Source: Chara braunii (lineage: Eukaryota > Streptophyta > Charophyceae > Charales > Characeae). From it: 27,300 nucleotides of DNA. The notes below the pieces were generated by a model that was given only the letters and a program-made list of their open reading frames with translations, had not been told where the DNA came from and ran no database searches. Positions 17,825-27,032 of this stretch are shown here, in pieces. A program made the translations under genes and the position numbers. Each line of letters begins with the position of its first letter. Within the stretch, counting starts at the first letter, position 1. The stretch is taken from the NCBI GenBank assembly GCA_003427395.1, contig BFEA01000163.1, forward strand, positions 2,388,250 through 2,415,549, in the 5' to 3' direction.

Positions 17825-18810
17825 CGGAAGAAGGACTGTTGTCTCTGAAAAGAAAACTCCGGAAGCAGCTGTTCCCAGGGATATTTTTCGACAAAACCCT
17901 ATAGAAGTTCGTTCGCCAGCGCGCCCCTGAATGGACCCAGATGGCAAAACGAGTTACACTGGATTTATTATAAATCCTGCCCGTGTCCGCATCTGTTGTT
18001 AGACAGTACACCCTGGGTCTAGTACAAGTTTTTTGTGTGTGATTTTTCTGGAGCTTTGTGGATTAGTACAGGCTTTATATCCAACACCTACGATTTCTAA
18101 AAAGCAGAAATATTTGGTTTCCATAAGCTTCACTTTATTTAATTTGACAAAGAATTTCCGCTTACAGGAAGCCGCCATTAGGCGCGATCACCAAAAAACC
18201 ATTGACGCCAGCCGTAATTAATTATGATAGTTTTTTGTCGAGAACCTGCGTAGGCTGGTAGTGTACCTGTCCTGGTTCCAATGCTGCCCTTTGGGTGGAC
18301 CTCGATTGTGTCTTTTGTTGTCGATTGGACCAAGGACTATGCCTGGTAGTCGGTAGGATCTGTTTTTTGAAAGAAGTTGGTAGGACTTTAAATGTAGCAA
18401 CAATGATTGTTAGGACCTCTCAAACGTCGAGACCTAGACGACGTAGACGTACGTGTGCAGGGCGTTTTTTGCACTTCTCGGACGTATTCTTGGGATTGTC
18501 ACGCGCTTCATTTAGCCGGCAGTTGTTTTTGCGGATGTCGCACTTTTTTCTCAACAATTTCAAGTTCATCTTCGTTCGTTGATGGATGAATGTGTTTTAT
18601 CTTCATCATTGTGTTCATTCTGTTGAATGGTATCGCTGCATCATGTCTACGATTGTTACACCTCTGCATGCTGTCTACGACTGCTGCACCGCACTCACTT
18701 ACCTGAGTATTACATCCAAATTCCTTACCAAATTTGAAAAAAAAAAAAATACAGAAAAAAATACAAATAATACAAATAACAAAAAACAAAAAAAGAATTA
18801 AATTTACTGA
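17825..18810. other. No gene seen
   Basis: Mixed sequence with T/A runs (for example A-rich 18738-18800). Forward frames are short and none reads as a protein. A minus-strand frame at 18218-18403 has no distinguishing feature. Confidence 0.45.
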
Positions 18811-19105
18811 GTGCGCGACCACTTTTACGACACCACCATCTTTGGCAATTTTTTTTTTTTTTTTGGCATAGCTAAATGCCCTGAAAATTTAGATATGTGT
18901 ACTTCACATTATGAAAAACCCACTAAAGAAGTTTCAAAAAATAATAAAATTGTTAAGCCCCCGAACTAAAGTGAAAAACATTGTGGGCGAGCACGTTTTG
19001 ACACTGCCATCTTTGGCGATTTTTAATTTCTATTTGGCTAGACCAAAAGACGTGAAAATTCAAAGGCACGTACCACACGTCATAGAGAACTCACAAAAAA
19101 ACATT
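18811..19105 (+). repeat. Diverged direct repeat, two copies
   Basis: GCGACCACTTTTACGACACC...CCATCTTTGGC at ~18814 resembles GCGAGCACGTTTTGACACTG CCATCTTTGGC at ~18987. Both are followed by T-rich DNA, GGC(A)TAG, GTGAAAATT-type and CAT...GA..CCCAC-type blocks. A third relative is at 26268-26360 (TTTTTGGCACT, then CATAGAGACCCCCCATAAAA). The second copy leads into island D and the third directly follows island E. Confidence 0.6.
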
Positions 19106-19146
19106 CATAATTTTATTTTTATTTTTAGGCCACGAAATAATTTTTG

Positions 19147-19215
19147 GCGGGGGCCGAACGCCCGTACGTATGGAGGTCGGCCCGGGGACCTCCGTATGTA
19201 CGGGCTGGTGACCCT
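19147..19215. repeat. GC-rich island D with 18-bp hairpin
   Basis: GCCCGTACGTATGGAGGT (19160-19177) pairs with ACCTCCGTATGTACGGGC (19188-19205) apart from two G-T type mismatches, around a GC-rich loop. It begins with GGCCGAACGCCCG, sharing the CCGAACG word of island C. Confidence 0.75.
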
Positions 19216-19264
19216 GGGTATGTTCATTTTTCATAAAACATTTCATTTTTTACGAAAACCCTGT

Positions 19265-20026
19265 TTACTCCAGCCAAAACGTCGCCGCTTCATCGTACCA
19301 CTTATCGACCGCACTCTCGCCACCTTGCTGATTCGTCCCCTCACCACCCTTACTCTTTCGGGCTTTCCGCGGGTTATCGCCTCCTTCTCCAGCTTTCTGT
19401 TTCCTTTTACGTTTCTCAGAAGATTTGCCCTCGACATTTACCTACGTTGTGGCTTCGGAAGCGACTACCCCTCCCACAACACCTTAACCAGTCGAATCTC
19501 CTTCAACCTCGACTTCATCGGCGGTTGCTTAAACCACAATTTGTCCTTCAACATTCGTTATACTGTCGACTGGCTCTGCTTTCTTAGTTGTTGTGGTATT
19601 CCGTTACTTTCCGGGCCTTTTTTCGATAACACCTTCCTCTACGACTTCTTCTCGATCTTTTTCGACGACATGTTGCCTGATGTCTCCTTCTTGTTCGTCA
19701 ATCCTCAGCTCCAAGGATCTTTCATCCTCTTCATACATTTCGTTTGTTCCGCCATATCTTCACGCACCGTTTTCTCTCGATTGCGTTTCTATGTCGAAGA
19801 ATTCGGCTCCCCCGGAGCTCACGCGCACATCGCCCTTCCCTCCAACCTCATTTTCAGCCCTCTTCCGTACACTGTCCTTCGCTCCCACCTCTTTTCCTGC
19901 ACTGCCAAACTTTCTTCCCGCATCATCCCGAAGCGAAAACGTGTTACTCTGGTAGCAAAACTTTTCTATCATGGTAGGTGTGGCGATCGGGTGAGTCCCG
20001 ACTCCTGGAGAAAGCAACGAAGGCAC
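19265..20026 (-). pseudogene. Decayed charged/disordered protein gene
   Basis: One minus-strand frame reads as a Lys/Glu/Gly-rich, mostly disordered protein for ~250 codons (AGKEVGAKDSVRKRAENEVG, then EMYEEDERSLELRIDEQEGD, REEVVEEGVIEKRPGK, and at the end KARKSKGGEGTNQQGGESAV plus DKWYDEAATFWLE). It is interrupted by one TGA and by three TAA and one TAG without loss of character. The region upstream (20050-20190) continues in another frame with NSVGGGGSSANAGEE and SGRDGSGGRGRR, so a frameshift is likely near 20040. The Trp-containing C-terminus is the only structured part. Family unknown; the composition resembles lineage-specific disordered proteins rather than enzymes. Confidence 0.45.
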
Positions 20027-20273
20027 AAGGTCGCCAGGCGTATCTCGAGAAAGACTCGGGTCGACCTGCAGCTGTCTTCTAACCGTCTGCCCCGCCCCCC
20101 TGACCCGTCGCGACCTGAAACTTACTCCTCCCCAGCGTTTGCAGATGATCCTCCCCCCCCGACCGAGTTGGACAGTCGTCCCTGAGGATTACTCACATGC
20201 GAAATATTTGACGGAGGATTTTTTAAGCTAAACTAAACATCCTCTCGATAGCTCGCAGAAGGCGGACACTCTT

Positions 20274-20861
20274 TTAGCACCTTGAGCGCGAGATCCATGT
20301 ATTATGTCGGAGGTGGAAGAGGCCTACTTTTGGGTCGTACAGTCCTCGAAAGTGATTGTAGAGAAGCATGCCTGAGATTCTTGCGAACTTCTTAACTGAA
20401 ACCATCACGCCCTTGGTACCTACGTAAGGTAGTCTTCACATGTCATAGACAGTGTTGGTCTGCAACCTGAGCAAGCCTGTTACGCCCTGTTTTTAGGAAG
20501 ACGAGATGGTTCCGACAGTGTGAACGTGATCTGCACCCTTTAGGCCCGAAACGGCAGTAAGCCTCATAAGAGCATCGGGCCAAATAACAGTTTCATCGTC
20601 ACCGAAGTCCAAAAGCCACTGCATATCCTTCAAATACAGACACTGAGCGAGAACTTCCGTAAGAGTTCGTCCCTCTCGCACGGGACTAGAGACTATCAGC
20701 CCGGAAACAAGAGAGGAACCTCTGGCAGCTGCCTCATCGTCAAAGGAATGCAATTGTCCCGCACTTGACAGAGTTTTTTTCACGGACGTAATTTTTGCCC
20801 TAACCGCAGAGTAAAAGCAGCCTAACCACAGTCTAACGTCATTGGGTGATCGGAAGGAAAA
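20274..20861 (-). pseudogene. Unknown protein gene with stops
   Basis: Minus-strand frame opening just after TTTGTAG (a possible splice acceptor at 20862). The first 122 codons are intact and clearly protein-like: LWLGCFYSAVRAKITSVKKT, then SGLIVSSPVREGRTLTEVLA, then CLYLKDMQWLLDFGDDETVI and LMRLTAVSGLKGADHVHTVG. After TAA (20493) the same frame goes on with GVTGLLRLQTNTVYDM, a TGA, then RLPYVGTKGVMVSVKKFARI and YNHFRGLYDPKVGLFHLRHN, to TAA at 20274. That gives two internal stops in ~195 codons. It lies directly upstream of the 19265-20026 frame and may be the N-terminal, folded part of the same gene. No motif is recognised. Confidence 0.5.
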
Positions 20862-21942
20862 CTACAAATTGTCACGACAGTAGTACAACAAAGTGCAACC
20901 TAATAGGGAGTTGTGGATATGGAGGACCTGAAATACATACCAAATATGTGTTGGAAATGTATAATGAGTGTCAAAGCAACATAATTGTAGTCTAACAATT
21001 GGGTAACTGGGAGAAAATAACATGTTATTTGTAAAAAATTGATATTATTTTCTAAATTATTACTTTTATAATAACAATTGCATCCATAACTGAAAGGAAA
21101 CATGACTTCTAGGAAGTTAACCTACAATCAAAATATTAGCGTCCCTTGGTGAAAACAATGTTTTTGTCACATTCTGGAATGACATTTGATGAGTCACCGA
21201 TATTCTTATAAGTTTTGATAATACTTAATGGAGTCAAGATTATGAAGTACTTGAAAATGAATGCTAAATGAAGACTTTAAAGTTTATTGGGGAACATTAC
21301 GATAAAGATTTCATAGGTTTAATTGAAGTCCTACATAGCCTAAGTTGCCTAACTAAGAAAAAATACAAGCACATACTTGAATACGAAAGGCTACGTAGGA
21401 CTTTGTGACAAATCTAGGGGAATGGTGCTACACAGGGCTTTGCGACGATATAAGATTATATATGATTTGTATGAATTTGTCGTGAAATCCAATTAAGGAT
21501 GATGATTTCTAAAGCAAGAAAAAATACAGACACACACTTGAATATGAAAGTGTGACTAATAAAAACTTGAAGTTTGTGATTATGCTATAAAAAACCATAA
21601 TGTCATGACATTGATCCTAAAATGTATTATTGTGTGCCAAAACAAAATAAAAAATTCGGTCATGAGAACTCAGCAAGAACTCAAAAACTTTGAAACAATG
21701 TGCAAAACTACGATCGACCATGAATTAACAGTCTAAAAAAAATATTTTCAATTTTTGTGTGTAGGTACAAAATCAGGAATTTTAAGCATGTCAAAAAAAC
21801 CTCATAAGGCCAACATTTCAGACAAGTAAAGGTTGATCGATCGATGAAAAAGACGCAAAAACCTCGTAAACTAACCAAATTTAACGAGTTGATGCCATAG
21901 GGTATACAAATTCTTACATTCTAAGACTACAATCTTATAAAT
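20862..21942. other. AT-rich spacer with short direct repeats
   Basis: No coding frame. A ~35-bp sequence AAGAAAAAATACAAGCACAT...CTTGAATACGAAAG near 21355 recurs with changes near 21517. GCTACGTAGGACTTTGTGAC (near 21390) recurs as GCTACACAGGGCTTTGCGAC (near 21428). Confidence 0.6.
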
Positions 21943-22374
21943 TTAGAGACGTTTGAGTAAGAGTATCAACCCTCTTCGCAGAGCATGAAAAAATAGTCCC
22001 CATATCGAACAGACTAACATGCAACTTGGAAGTGAAATTTGAGGTAAACTTTTAAACTCTATGATGAAGGCCGAATAACCTCCAACGCATCTCCCAACAG
22101 CGAGTATAACACATTTTCTTACCTCAAGAATATCTACCGCTCGTAGATAAACTTCTGTAAAATGTTCGAATCTCCAATATTTTCCTCGAGACTTATATAT
22201 TCTCTCATCGAAATAATCGAAATCTGTGAATTGGGTGACGATGAAAAACATTTTTCACTCTCTTGCTTCACATTTAAATATTTTTTCGTTTTGAAATGAG
22301 AACGCTCCTCCTTTTGTGATGACGGTCAACCATTTAGGCAATTCGATTTCAGTGACGGAAACATCATTCACCAT
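21943..22374 (-). pseudogene. Distal C-terminal part of DUF7869-type element gene
   Basis: ATG at 22374 begins NDVSVTEIELPKWLTVITKG; a TGA follows after GAFSFQNEKIFKCEARE, and the same frame continues FFIVTQFTDFDYFDERIYKS, RGKYWRFEHFTEVYLRAVDI, LEVRKCVILAVGRCVGGYSA. Proteins of the plant/alga DUF7869-type family that I recall carry a similar tail with a YF-D...SRG-YWR-E pattern; this is memory, not a search. Same strand as, and immediately downstream of, 22651-24338, with ~280 bp of stop-rich spacer between. Confidence 0.45.
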
Positions 22375-22650
22375 CGCGTTCAAGACATGTAACCCCGTTA
22401 AGTACATTCTCGTATGCTACGAATGACAAAAGTTTCAACCGTGTTATTAGAGCGATAAACTAAAGTTCAAATATTTATGTATTTTGACTTTGTTCTAGCA
22501 ACATGTTAAGGTGAAATACTTTTCATAAATAAAATTAAACCTTCGACATGATGTCCTTTGTTGTAATAAGAGATTCAATATACTCATTTCATGGACAATC
22601 ACTTCGGCTATCGCCCAACATGCAGATTAGTTTCACTTTAGCCTAACTTC

Positions 22651-23331
22651 GTGAATCACATCGTCCTGACTTTAACCAGGACATGCTTTCCTCTCCACCC
22701 TTTCCTCCCTCTCCGCCGTCTTCCGTTGTCTCCGTCATCTCCGCCGTCTCCGCCATCTCCACGCCCAAGGCTTTCTTTTACGGATACACTCGAATCTTCA
22801 AGAGCAGCAATAAGTATTCAATCTCACATTGGAAGGAATAACAAACCCTATCGTAAACGGTTTTGATCCCCTCGACGTTTTTTTCCACGCAAAGGTCACC
22901 GTGTCAGCATATTGCGACTGTTCCTGGTCTGTTTTCTTCCATTTCTTCTCCCATGCATTCGAATAGAGTTCATCGACGGCCTTCGCCCTCACTGTGGGTA
23001 TGCAATACTCTACCAACACATGATTGTAATTTGGTGATTCTTCGTCATGCACGACATGACAAAGAGCTTTGTCAACCCAAATCGATATGCCTTTCGAAAG
23101 GACATCGTCGAGAAGACGTAGAATTATGAATTTTTTCTCCTCAACATGTTCAATGGGGTCGAAACTAGTCCTTGAACGGTTCTTTTTATAACCAACAAAT
23201 AAAGGCTCTCTGTCTTGAACGTCCTATGTGCCACGCGAAGTGTGGTCCTCATGTACGACCTTTGTAACCACTCGCCAGAAACCCATCATAGGTGGGGTAA
23301 CCTATTTTTCACCATGTTGTCGTCGTGGCCC
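22651..23331 (-). pseudogene. C-terminal domain of DUF7869-type element gene
   Basis: The minus-strand frame continues the core below the (TC)n tract: PPMMGFWRVVTKVVHEDHTS, a TAG, then DVQDREPLFVGYKKNRSRTS, FDPIEHVEEKKFIILRLLDD, a basic/Trp segment (SIWVDKALCHVVHDEESPNY, NHVLVEYCIPTVRAKAVDEL, NAWEKKWKKTDQEQ) and TVTFAWKKTSRGSK. The layout FVGYK-x-FDP-x-H then VLVEY then W-x-KKW then AWK matches how I remember this family ending. After a further frame change near 22820 it reads NILIAALEDSSVSVKESLG and a Gly/Asp/Arg-rich tail from TCC/GCC triplets, ending at ~22651. TAG codons at ~23313 and ~23230 interrupt it. Confidence 0.55.
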
Positions 23332-23357
23332 ATGATTTACTTTCAATAAGAGAAAGT

Positions 23358-23361
<4 letters not shown>

Positions 23362-23423
<62 letters not shown>
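23362..23423. repeat. (TC)n microsatellite, ~31 units
   Basis: A TC dinucleotide tract followed by C6. It lies inside the decayed DUF7869-type gene, between the core (23431-24338) and the C-terminal part, where the minus strand would read Glu-Arg repeats. It has probably expanded after the gene lost function. Confidence 0.97.
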
Positions 23424-23425
<2 letters not shown>

Positions 23426-23430
23426 CCCGA

Positions 23431-24338
23431 TTGACCTCCTCTACACGGTAAGTACTCTAGGTCGACTTTTGTCTTTCGAGTACGCCGATAAAGGGAGCAA
23501 CACCCACCCGTGTATTTACATAGTCATTTCTATAAATGGGTTACATGGTATGCGGGACAAAAGGTTCCAAAGGATACGCACAATTGCCATCCATGTCTGT
23601 CTTAAACCAATGAATAGGTTCTTCTCCAGACAACCATTTCTCATCACCACAAAACTCTTTGTACAACATGACAAGATTATCGCTGATGAAAAAACATTTG
23701 AGCAAGCGCGGCTAAAAAATACCGGTGATATCAAATACAATATGCAGTTCGACAATGCTAATCCAATTTGCCAGTCTATAAAAAAAAAATGCACTTCGGG
23801 AGTCTTTGGCGGCTTTTTGTGTGATTTTTTAATCAACTCAAAAAAATCATTCATTGTATAAGCATCTATGTCTTTTAATTTCTTCGAGAAAACGTTGAAG
23901 ATAACGTCTATGTCCGTATAGGTGTGACCAACCATCATGAAACCTATCTCCACCTCAACAAAGACTTCCAACTTAACCAAGAGTGCTGCTATTGCACATA
24001 TGTACTTATTATTGTTCTCATACCAGCGGTTGAAGTGGAAGTTGACTGCCGCTCATTTTAATTTCTTTGAGGGTCCTCGTGAGGTATGTAGCTACAATAT
24101 TAGAATCATGTTTAAAATAGAGAAACCATGTATAAACATAAATAGAAGGTTCTTGACCGTGCGCGATCACAATTGGGAGATTCGTTTTCATTATCATGTC
24201 ATGTCGCAATGCCTTCGGGTACTTCGCATGTCTGATTTGGGGAATGATTGTTTTCTTCTTATCCATATTGCCAATAATGAGGCTCAAACACTCTTTCGCA
24301 CGCACCATCTAATCAATCTTCGCTTTGTTGTAGTTCAG
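23431..24338 (-). pseudogene. DUF7869-type transposase-like core, decayed
   Basis: Order on the minus strand: LNYNKAKID, a TAG, VRAKECLSLIIGNMDKKKTI (family form ...IIDGMDQ-K), IVIAHGQEPSIYVYTWFLYF with KHDSNI, TYLTRTLKEIK. A frameshift near 24040 follows, then HFNRWYENNNKYICAIAALL (family form QLDNCWRENKNKY), EVEIGFMMVGHTYTDIDVIF (the hallmark VGHTHEDID), NVFSKKLKDIDAYTMNDFFE. A second frameshift in an A9 run near 23785 is followed by ELHIVFDITGIF, a TAG, PRLLKCFFISDNLVMLYKEF, CGDEKWLSGEEPIHWFKTDM, DGNCAYPLEPFVPHTM, a TAA, and so on. In the family the Asp of QLDN is conserved; here it is deleted or replaced, so the enzyme is dead. DUF7869-type proteins are thought to be related to DDE transposases. 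Identification is from remembered motifs. Confidence 0.7.
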
Positions 24339-24400
24339 TCAGTGTTTGACCTGTTGCTTTTGATGTTCTTTCATCTGTCTTTCAACACCCTCTGATTACA

Positions 24401-25080
24401 AGGGATCACAGTTTTGCAATGCGCTGTTTCAGTTAAATGCATTTTGCACACTTCGTGAATGTATTCAATTACATAAGTGAAACATGCTAAAAGTGTTTGC
24501 ATAACATTTCATAAAATGTGGACTCGGACACCACTTCGATGTAAACCATTAAGAAATCAGACCGGAAAGACGTCACGGTTAGTAGCGGGGGTAGATTGTT
24601 TGTTGTCAGTAGTGTGCAACCGTAGAATTTGTGTAAGAGCTTACTTCAATGTTTTGAACATTTTCTGCAATACATTTTAACCGGGTAAACGATATTTTTC
24701 ATGGATGCGTGGGTAAACGACATTTTTCAAAGAAGGTTGTAGCAATGCTTGCGAACCTCAAAAATTTTATTGAATCTCGTGCAAATAGCATGCCCATTCT
24801 CTTTTTCTTGGTCCTATGATACAACCCTTGCCTTATTGGGCGGATATCGTCTGCCATCATGTTCGCACAACAAAATTTCCTTCAACACAACACCCAGCGG
24901 ACTGCCTTAAGAGACTTGTCTAATAACTTTGACATAGCCTCTCTCTCTCGCGCGCGCACAAGTGCACTAGCACTTCCACACTCTCATACGAATGAGCATC
25001 TGCCGGAGTGGGAGGCTGGTCAGTCTTTTATGATGATGGATTGGTCTTCCTGGGCCTGCCTCTAACCGAAATGTGCCTGG
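24401..25080. other. No gene seen
   Basis: AT-rich sequence upstream of the DUF7869-type core; its 5' part could hold eroded N-terminal codons of that gene (minus-strand reading near 24400-24530 is stop-rich but partly protein-like). A repeated GGGTAAACGA(T/C)ATTTTTCA occurs near 24681 and 24711. Confidence 0.4.
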
Positions 25081-25081
25081 C

Positions 25082-25338
25082 CGTCTGGGACCACATGCCC
25101 ACTGCCTGTTGCTGCGAAGTGTAGTCCCAGTACCTTTCCGATGGTAGCCTGGGACCGCATGCCCACTGCCTGTTGCTGCAAAGTGTAGTCCCGGTACCTT
25201 TCCCATGGTGGCCTGGGACCTCATGCCCACTGCCTGTTTCTGCGGAGTGTAGTCCCTGTACCTTTCGCCTTGGTAGCTTGGGACAGCATGCCCACTGCAT
25301 GCTGCTGCGAAGTGTAGTCCCAATACCTTCCCGTGGTC
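25082..25338 (+). repeat. 64-bp tandem repeat, four copies
   Basis: Units start near 25082, 25147, 25211 and 25276. Each contains CATGCCCACTGC(C/A)TG, CTGC..AGTGTAGTCCC and TACCTT(T)C. The copies differ at scattered sites. Frames through it (Cys/Gly/Thr-rich) are repeats rather than genes. Confidence 0.9.
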
Positions 25339-26054
25339 TGCTGCTGTTGTAGCCTTTCGGGCCTGCCTTTTGGGCTTCTGGTCTGACTCGAGACTTGACC
25401 TCTGGGACTGACACTAATTGGGCCTACGACCTTTGACTAACTGCTGAATGGAAGTGACTCCTACTGCGGTGGCCTATTTGGACTTCTGGTCTGACTCGAG
25501 ACTTGACCTCTGGGACTAAGTCTTCAGTCAGACTAGAAGTCCAAAAGACAGGCCCGAAAGGCCACACCAGCAGGGGCACGTCTGTGCAGCTGAACAAACG
25601 TGACCCCTGCTGCTGTGGTCTTTCGGGCCTGCCTTTTGGACTTCTGGACTGACTCAAGGCTTGAGCTCTCGGACAGAGACTAAGTCTTGAGTCAGACCAG
25701 AAGTCCAAAAGGCAGGCCCGAAAGGCCGCAGCAGCAGGGGTCAAGTCTGTTCAATAGATAGTCTAAGACCGCAGGCGAGTTAGACCAGAAGTCCAAAAGC
25801 AAAGGTCGCGGGCGAGTTAGACCGGAAGTCCAAAAGGCGCGCCCGAAAGACCACATCAGCAGGGGTCATGTCTGTTCAGCTGAACAGACGTGAACAGACG
25901 TGACCCCTACTGCTGTGGCCTTTCGGACCTGCCTTTTGGACTTCTAGTCTGACTCAAGACTTGACCTCTGGGACTAAGACTAAGTCTTGAGTCAGACCAG
26001 AAGTCCAAAGGCAGGCCCGAAAGGCCACAGTAGCCGGGGTCACGTCTGTTCAGC
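25336..26054. repeat. Array of alternating inverted half-units (foldback array)
   Basis: A ~75-bp half-unit (core CTTTCGGGCCTGCCTTTTGG, then ACTTCTGGTCTGACTC, then AGACTTGACCTC) occurs in + orientation near 25336, 25455, 25590 and 25880, and in - orientation near 25518, 25682, 25779 (partial), 25815 and 25981. Adjacent + and - units make three long palindromes centred near 25517, 25680 and 25980, with additional joints at CAGCTG-containing sequences (25588, 25878). GC-rich against AT-rich flanks. Confidence 0.85.
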
Positions 26055-26191
26055 GGACTCGAGTTTATGACCATAAACACAAGTGAAAATACATAAATTA
26101 AACAATCTCTTCTTTTTTAATTTGAACAAAAATAAATCTACATTGTTGTTTATTTTAGGTTTATTTTCTGTTTATATCTATGTTACCAATG

Positions 26192-26266
26192 GTCCGGACA
26201 TCGGACGTCTCCCCCAGACGTCTGCCCGGACGTAAGGTACCCCCGTCGTCCGGATTTACGGACGAC
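26192..26266. repeat. GC-rich word island E (CGGACGT/ACGTCCG)
   Basis: GGACG or CGTCC words recur in both orientations, including the palindromes GTCCGGAC (26192-26199) and AGACGTCT (26216-26223). Followed at once by the repeat block at 26268-26360 that is related to 18811-19105. Confidence 0.7.
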
Positions 26267-26267
26267 G

Positions 26268-26360
26268 ACTTTTTGGCACTAAAAAAGTAAGAATAAAAAA
26301 AATTAGGACAGTGTTGCGCATGCCATAGAGACCCCCCATAAAAAAATTCAGAATTTTCTG
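26268..26360 (+). repeat. Third diverged copy of the 18811-19105 repeat
   Basis: TTTTTGGCACTAAAAAAGTAAG, then GGACAGTGTTGCGCATGCCATAGAGACC and ATAAAAAAATTCAGAATTTT parallel the second copy at ~19035-19115 (TTTGGCTAGACCAAAAGACGTG...CATAGAGAACTCACAAAAAAACATTCATAATTTT). Similarity is by eye and imperfect. Confidence 0.5.
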
Positions 26361-26554
26361 AGCATTTGGTGATAGGGAGCTATTTGGGGTAGGAGTGGGG
26401 GGTACGAGGGGTTTTGGTGGGGATAGGAGGGGTATAGGTGGGGATTAGAATCTTTGAAAAATTTTATATTTTTTTCTACTTGCTCAAATAAGCCAAACTT
26501 TTGGTGGCATACACCTTATGCAAGGTAGAAGCCACATGATTTTTTTTATTATTA

Positions 26555-26667
26555 TTTTTTTTTTTTTTTTTTTTTTTGCGCAAGGTCGGACATCCCCTGT
26601 CCGGTCCAGCATCCGACCAGACGTCCGGTCGGACATCCCAGACGGTCAAGGGGTGCCCCAACGTCCG
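26555..26667. repeat. T23 run plus GC-rich word island F
   Basis: A T run (26555-26577) is followed by an 80-bp GC-rich patch with GGTCGGACATCCC twice (26584 and 26627) and GTCCGG, ATCCGACC and ACGTCCG in both orientations. Confidence 0.7.
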
Positions 26668-26779
26668 ATAAAACAACCTAGGTTTATATGTATATATATA
26701 TATTCTTCGTTGAGTAAATAGAGAGGTCAAAATAATCTCCTTTTACAAAAAAATGACTTGAAAGAACCGTTTTTCTCAT

Positions 26780-26851
26780 TACGCCAAATAGGACTCGAAC
26801 ATACGCTGGAGATTTAGAAGATCTCTGTCCTATCCTTTAGACGATGGGCGT
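26780..26851 (-). tRNA. trnR-UCU: tRNA-Arg (UCU), organellar type, probably a transferred copy
   Basis: A 72-nt cloverleaf can be drawn: acceptor ACGCCCA/TTGGCGT, D arm GTCT/GGAC with an 8-nt loop, perfect anticodon stem GAGAT/ATCTC with loop CTTCTAA (anticodon TCT, Arg), a 4-nt variable region, and T arm GTATG/CCTAT with loop TTCGAGT. It closely follows plastid trnR-UCU and not nuclear tRNA-Arg, which lacks this D arm and acceptor. One mismatch in the acceptor (C6-T67) and one in the T stem (T52-C62) point to a decaying nuclear copy. It lies 70 bp downstream of an ndhD fragment on the same strand. Confidence 0.8.
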
Positions 26852-26921
26852 TATAAACAATATAACAATATAGACGGTATATGAATATATATATCCTAAT
26901 GAATAGATGATATGTACTAAC

Positions 26922-27032
26922 TTAACAATACCATCTTACCGTTTGATTTTCGCTACTAGGAAGTAATGGAATAACAAATCCTACAAAGATGCGAAATAAT
27001 ATAATAATACTTAACCAAGATAATTGATTCAT
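26922..27032 (-). pseudogene. ndhD: ndhD 5' fragment (plastid-derived)
   Basis: The minus-strand ATG at 27032 opens a 36-codon frame starting MNQLSWLSIIIL and containing GFVIPLLP and NQTVRWYC, then TAA. It lines up position by position with the N-terminus of the plastid NADH dehydrogenase-like subunit 4 (NdhD), which has M-N-x-F-P-W-L-T-I-I, a GxxI..LP turn and N-K-x-I-R-W-Y. Full NdhD is ~500 residues, so only the first transmembrane helix region remains. In plastids ndhD is not beside trnR-UCU in the arrangements I know, so this is either a chimeric nuclear insertion of two plastid pieces or an unusual plastid order. AT-rich flanks (26680-27195) probably belong to the same insertion. Confidence 0.65.

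Noticed and set aside
18911-20185. 424-codon forward ORF, the second longest in the window
   Set aside because: It covers the C+T-rich strand opposite a Lys/Glu-rich minus frame, runs through repeats and island D, and reads as a Phe/Leu/Ser-rich chain without domain features. Pyrimidine-rich strands rarely contain stop codons, so openness means little here.
24967-25414. Overlapping minus-strand ORFs of 118-128 codons
   Set aside because: They translate the 64-bp tandem repeat in different frames.
25082-26054. CRISPR-like array
   Set aside because: The repeats are contiguous or inverted with no unique spacers of constant length, no Cas genes are present, and the DNA is eukaryotic.
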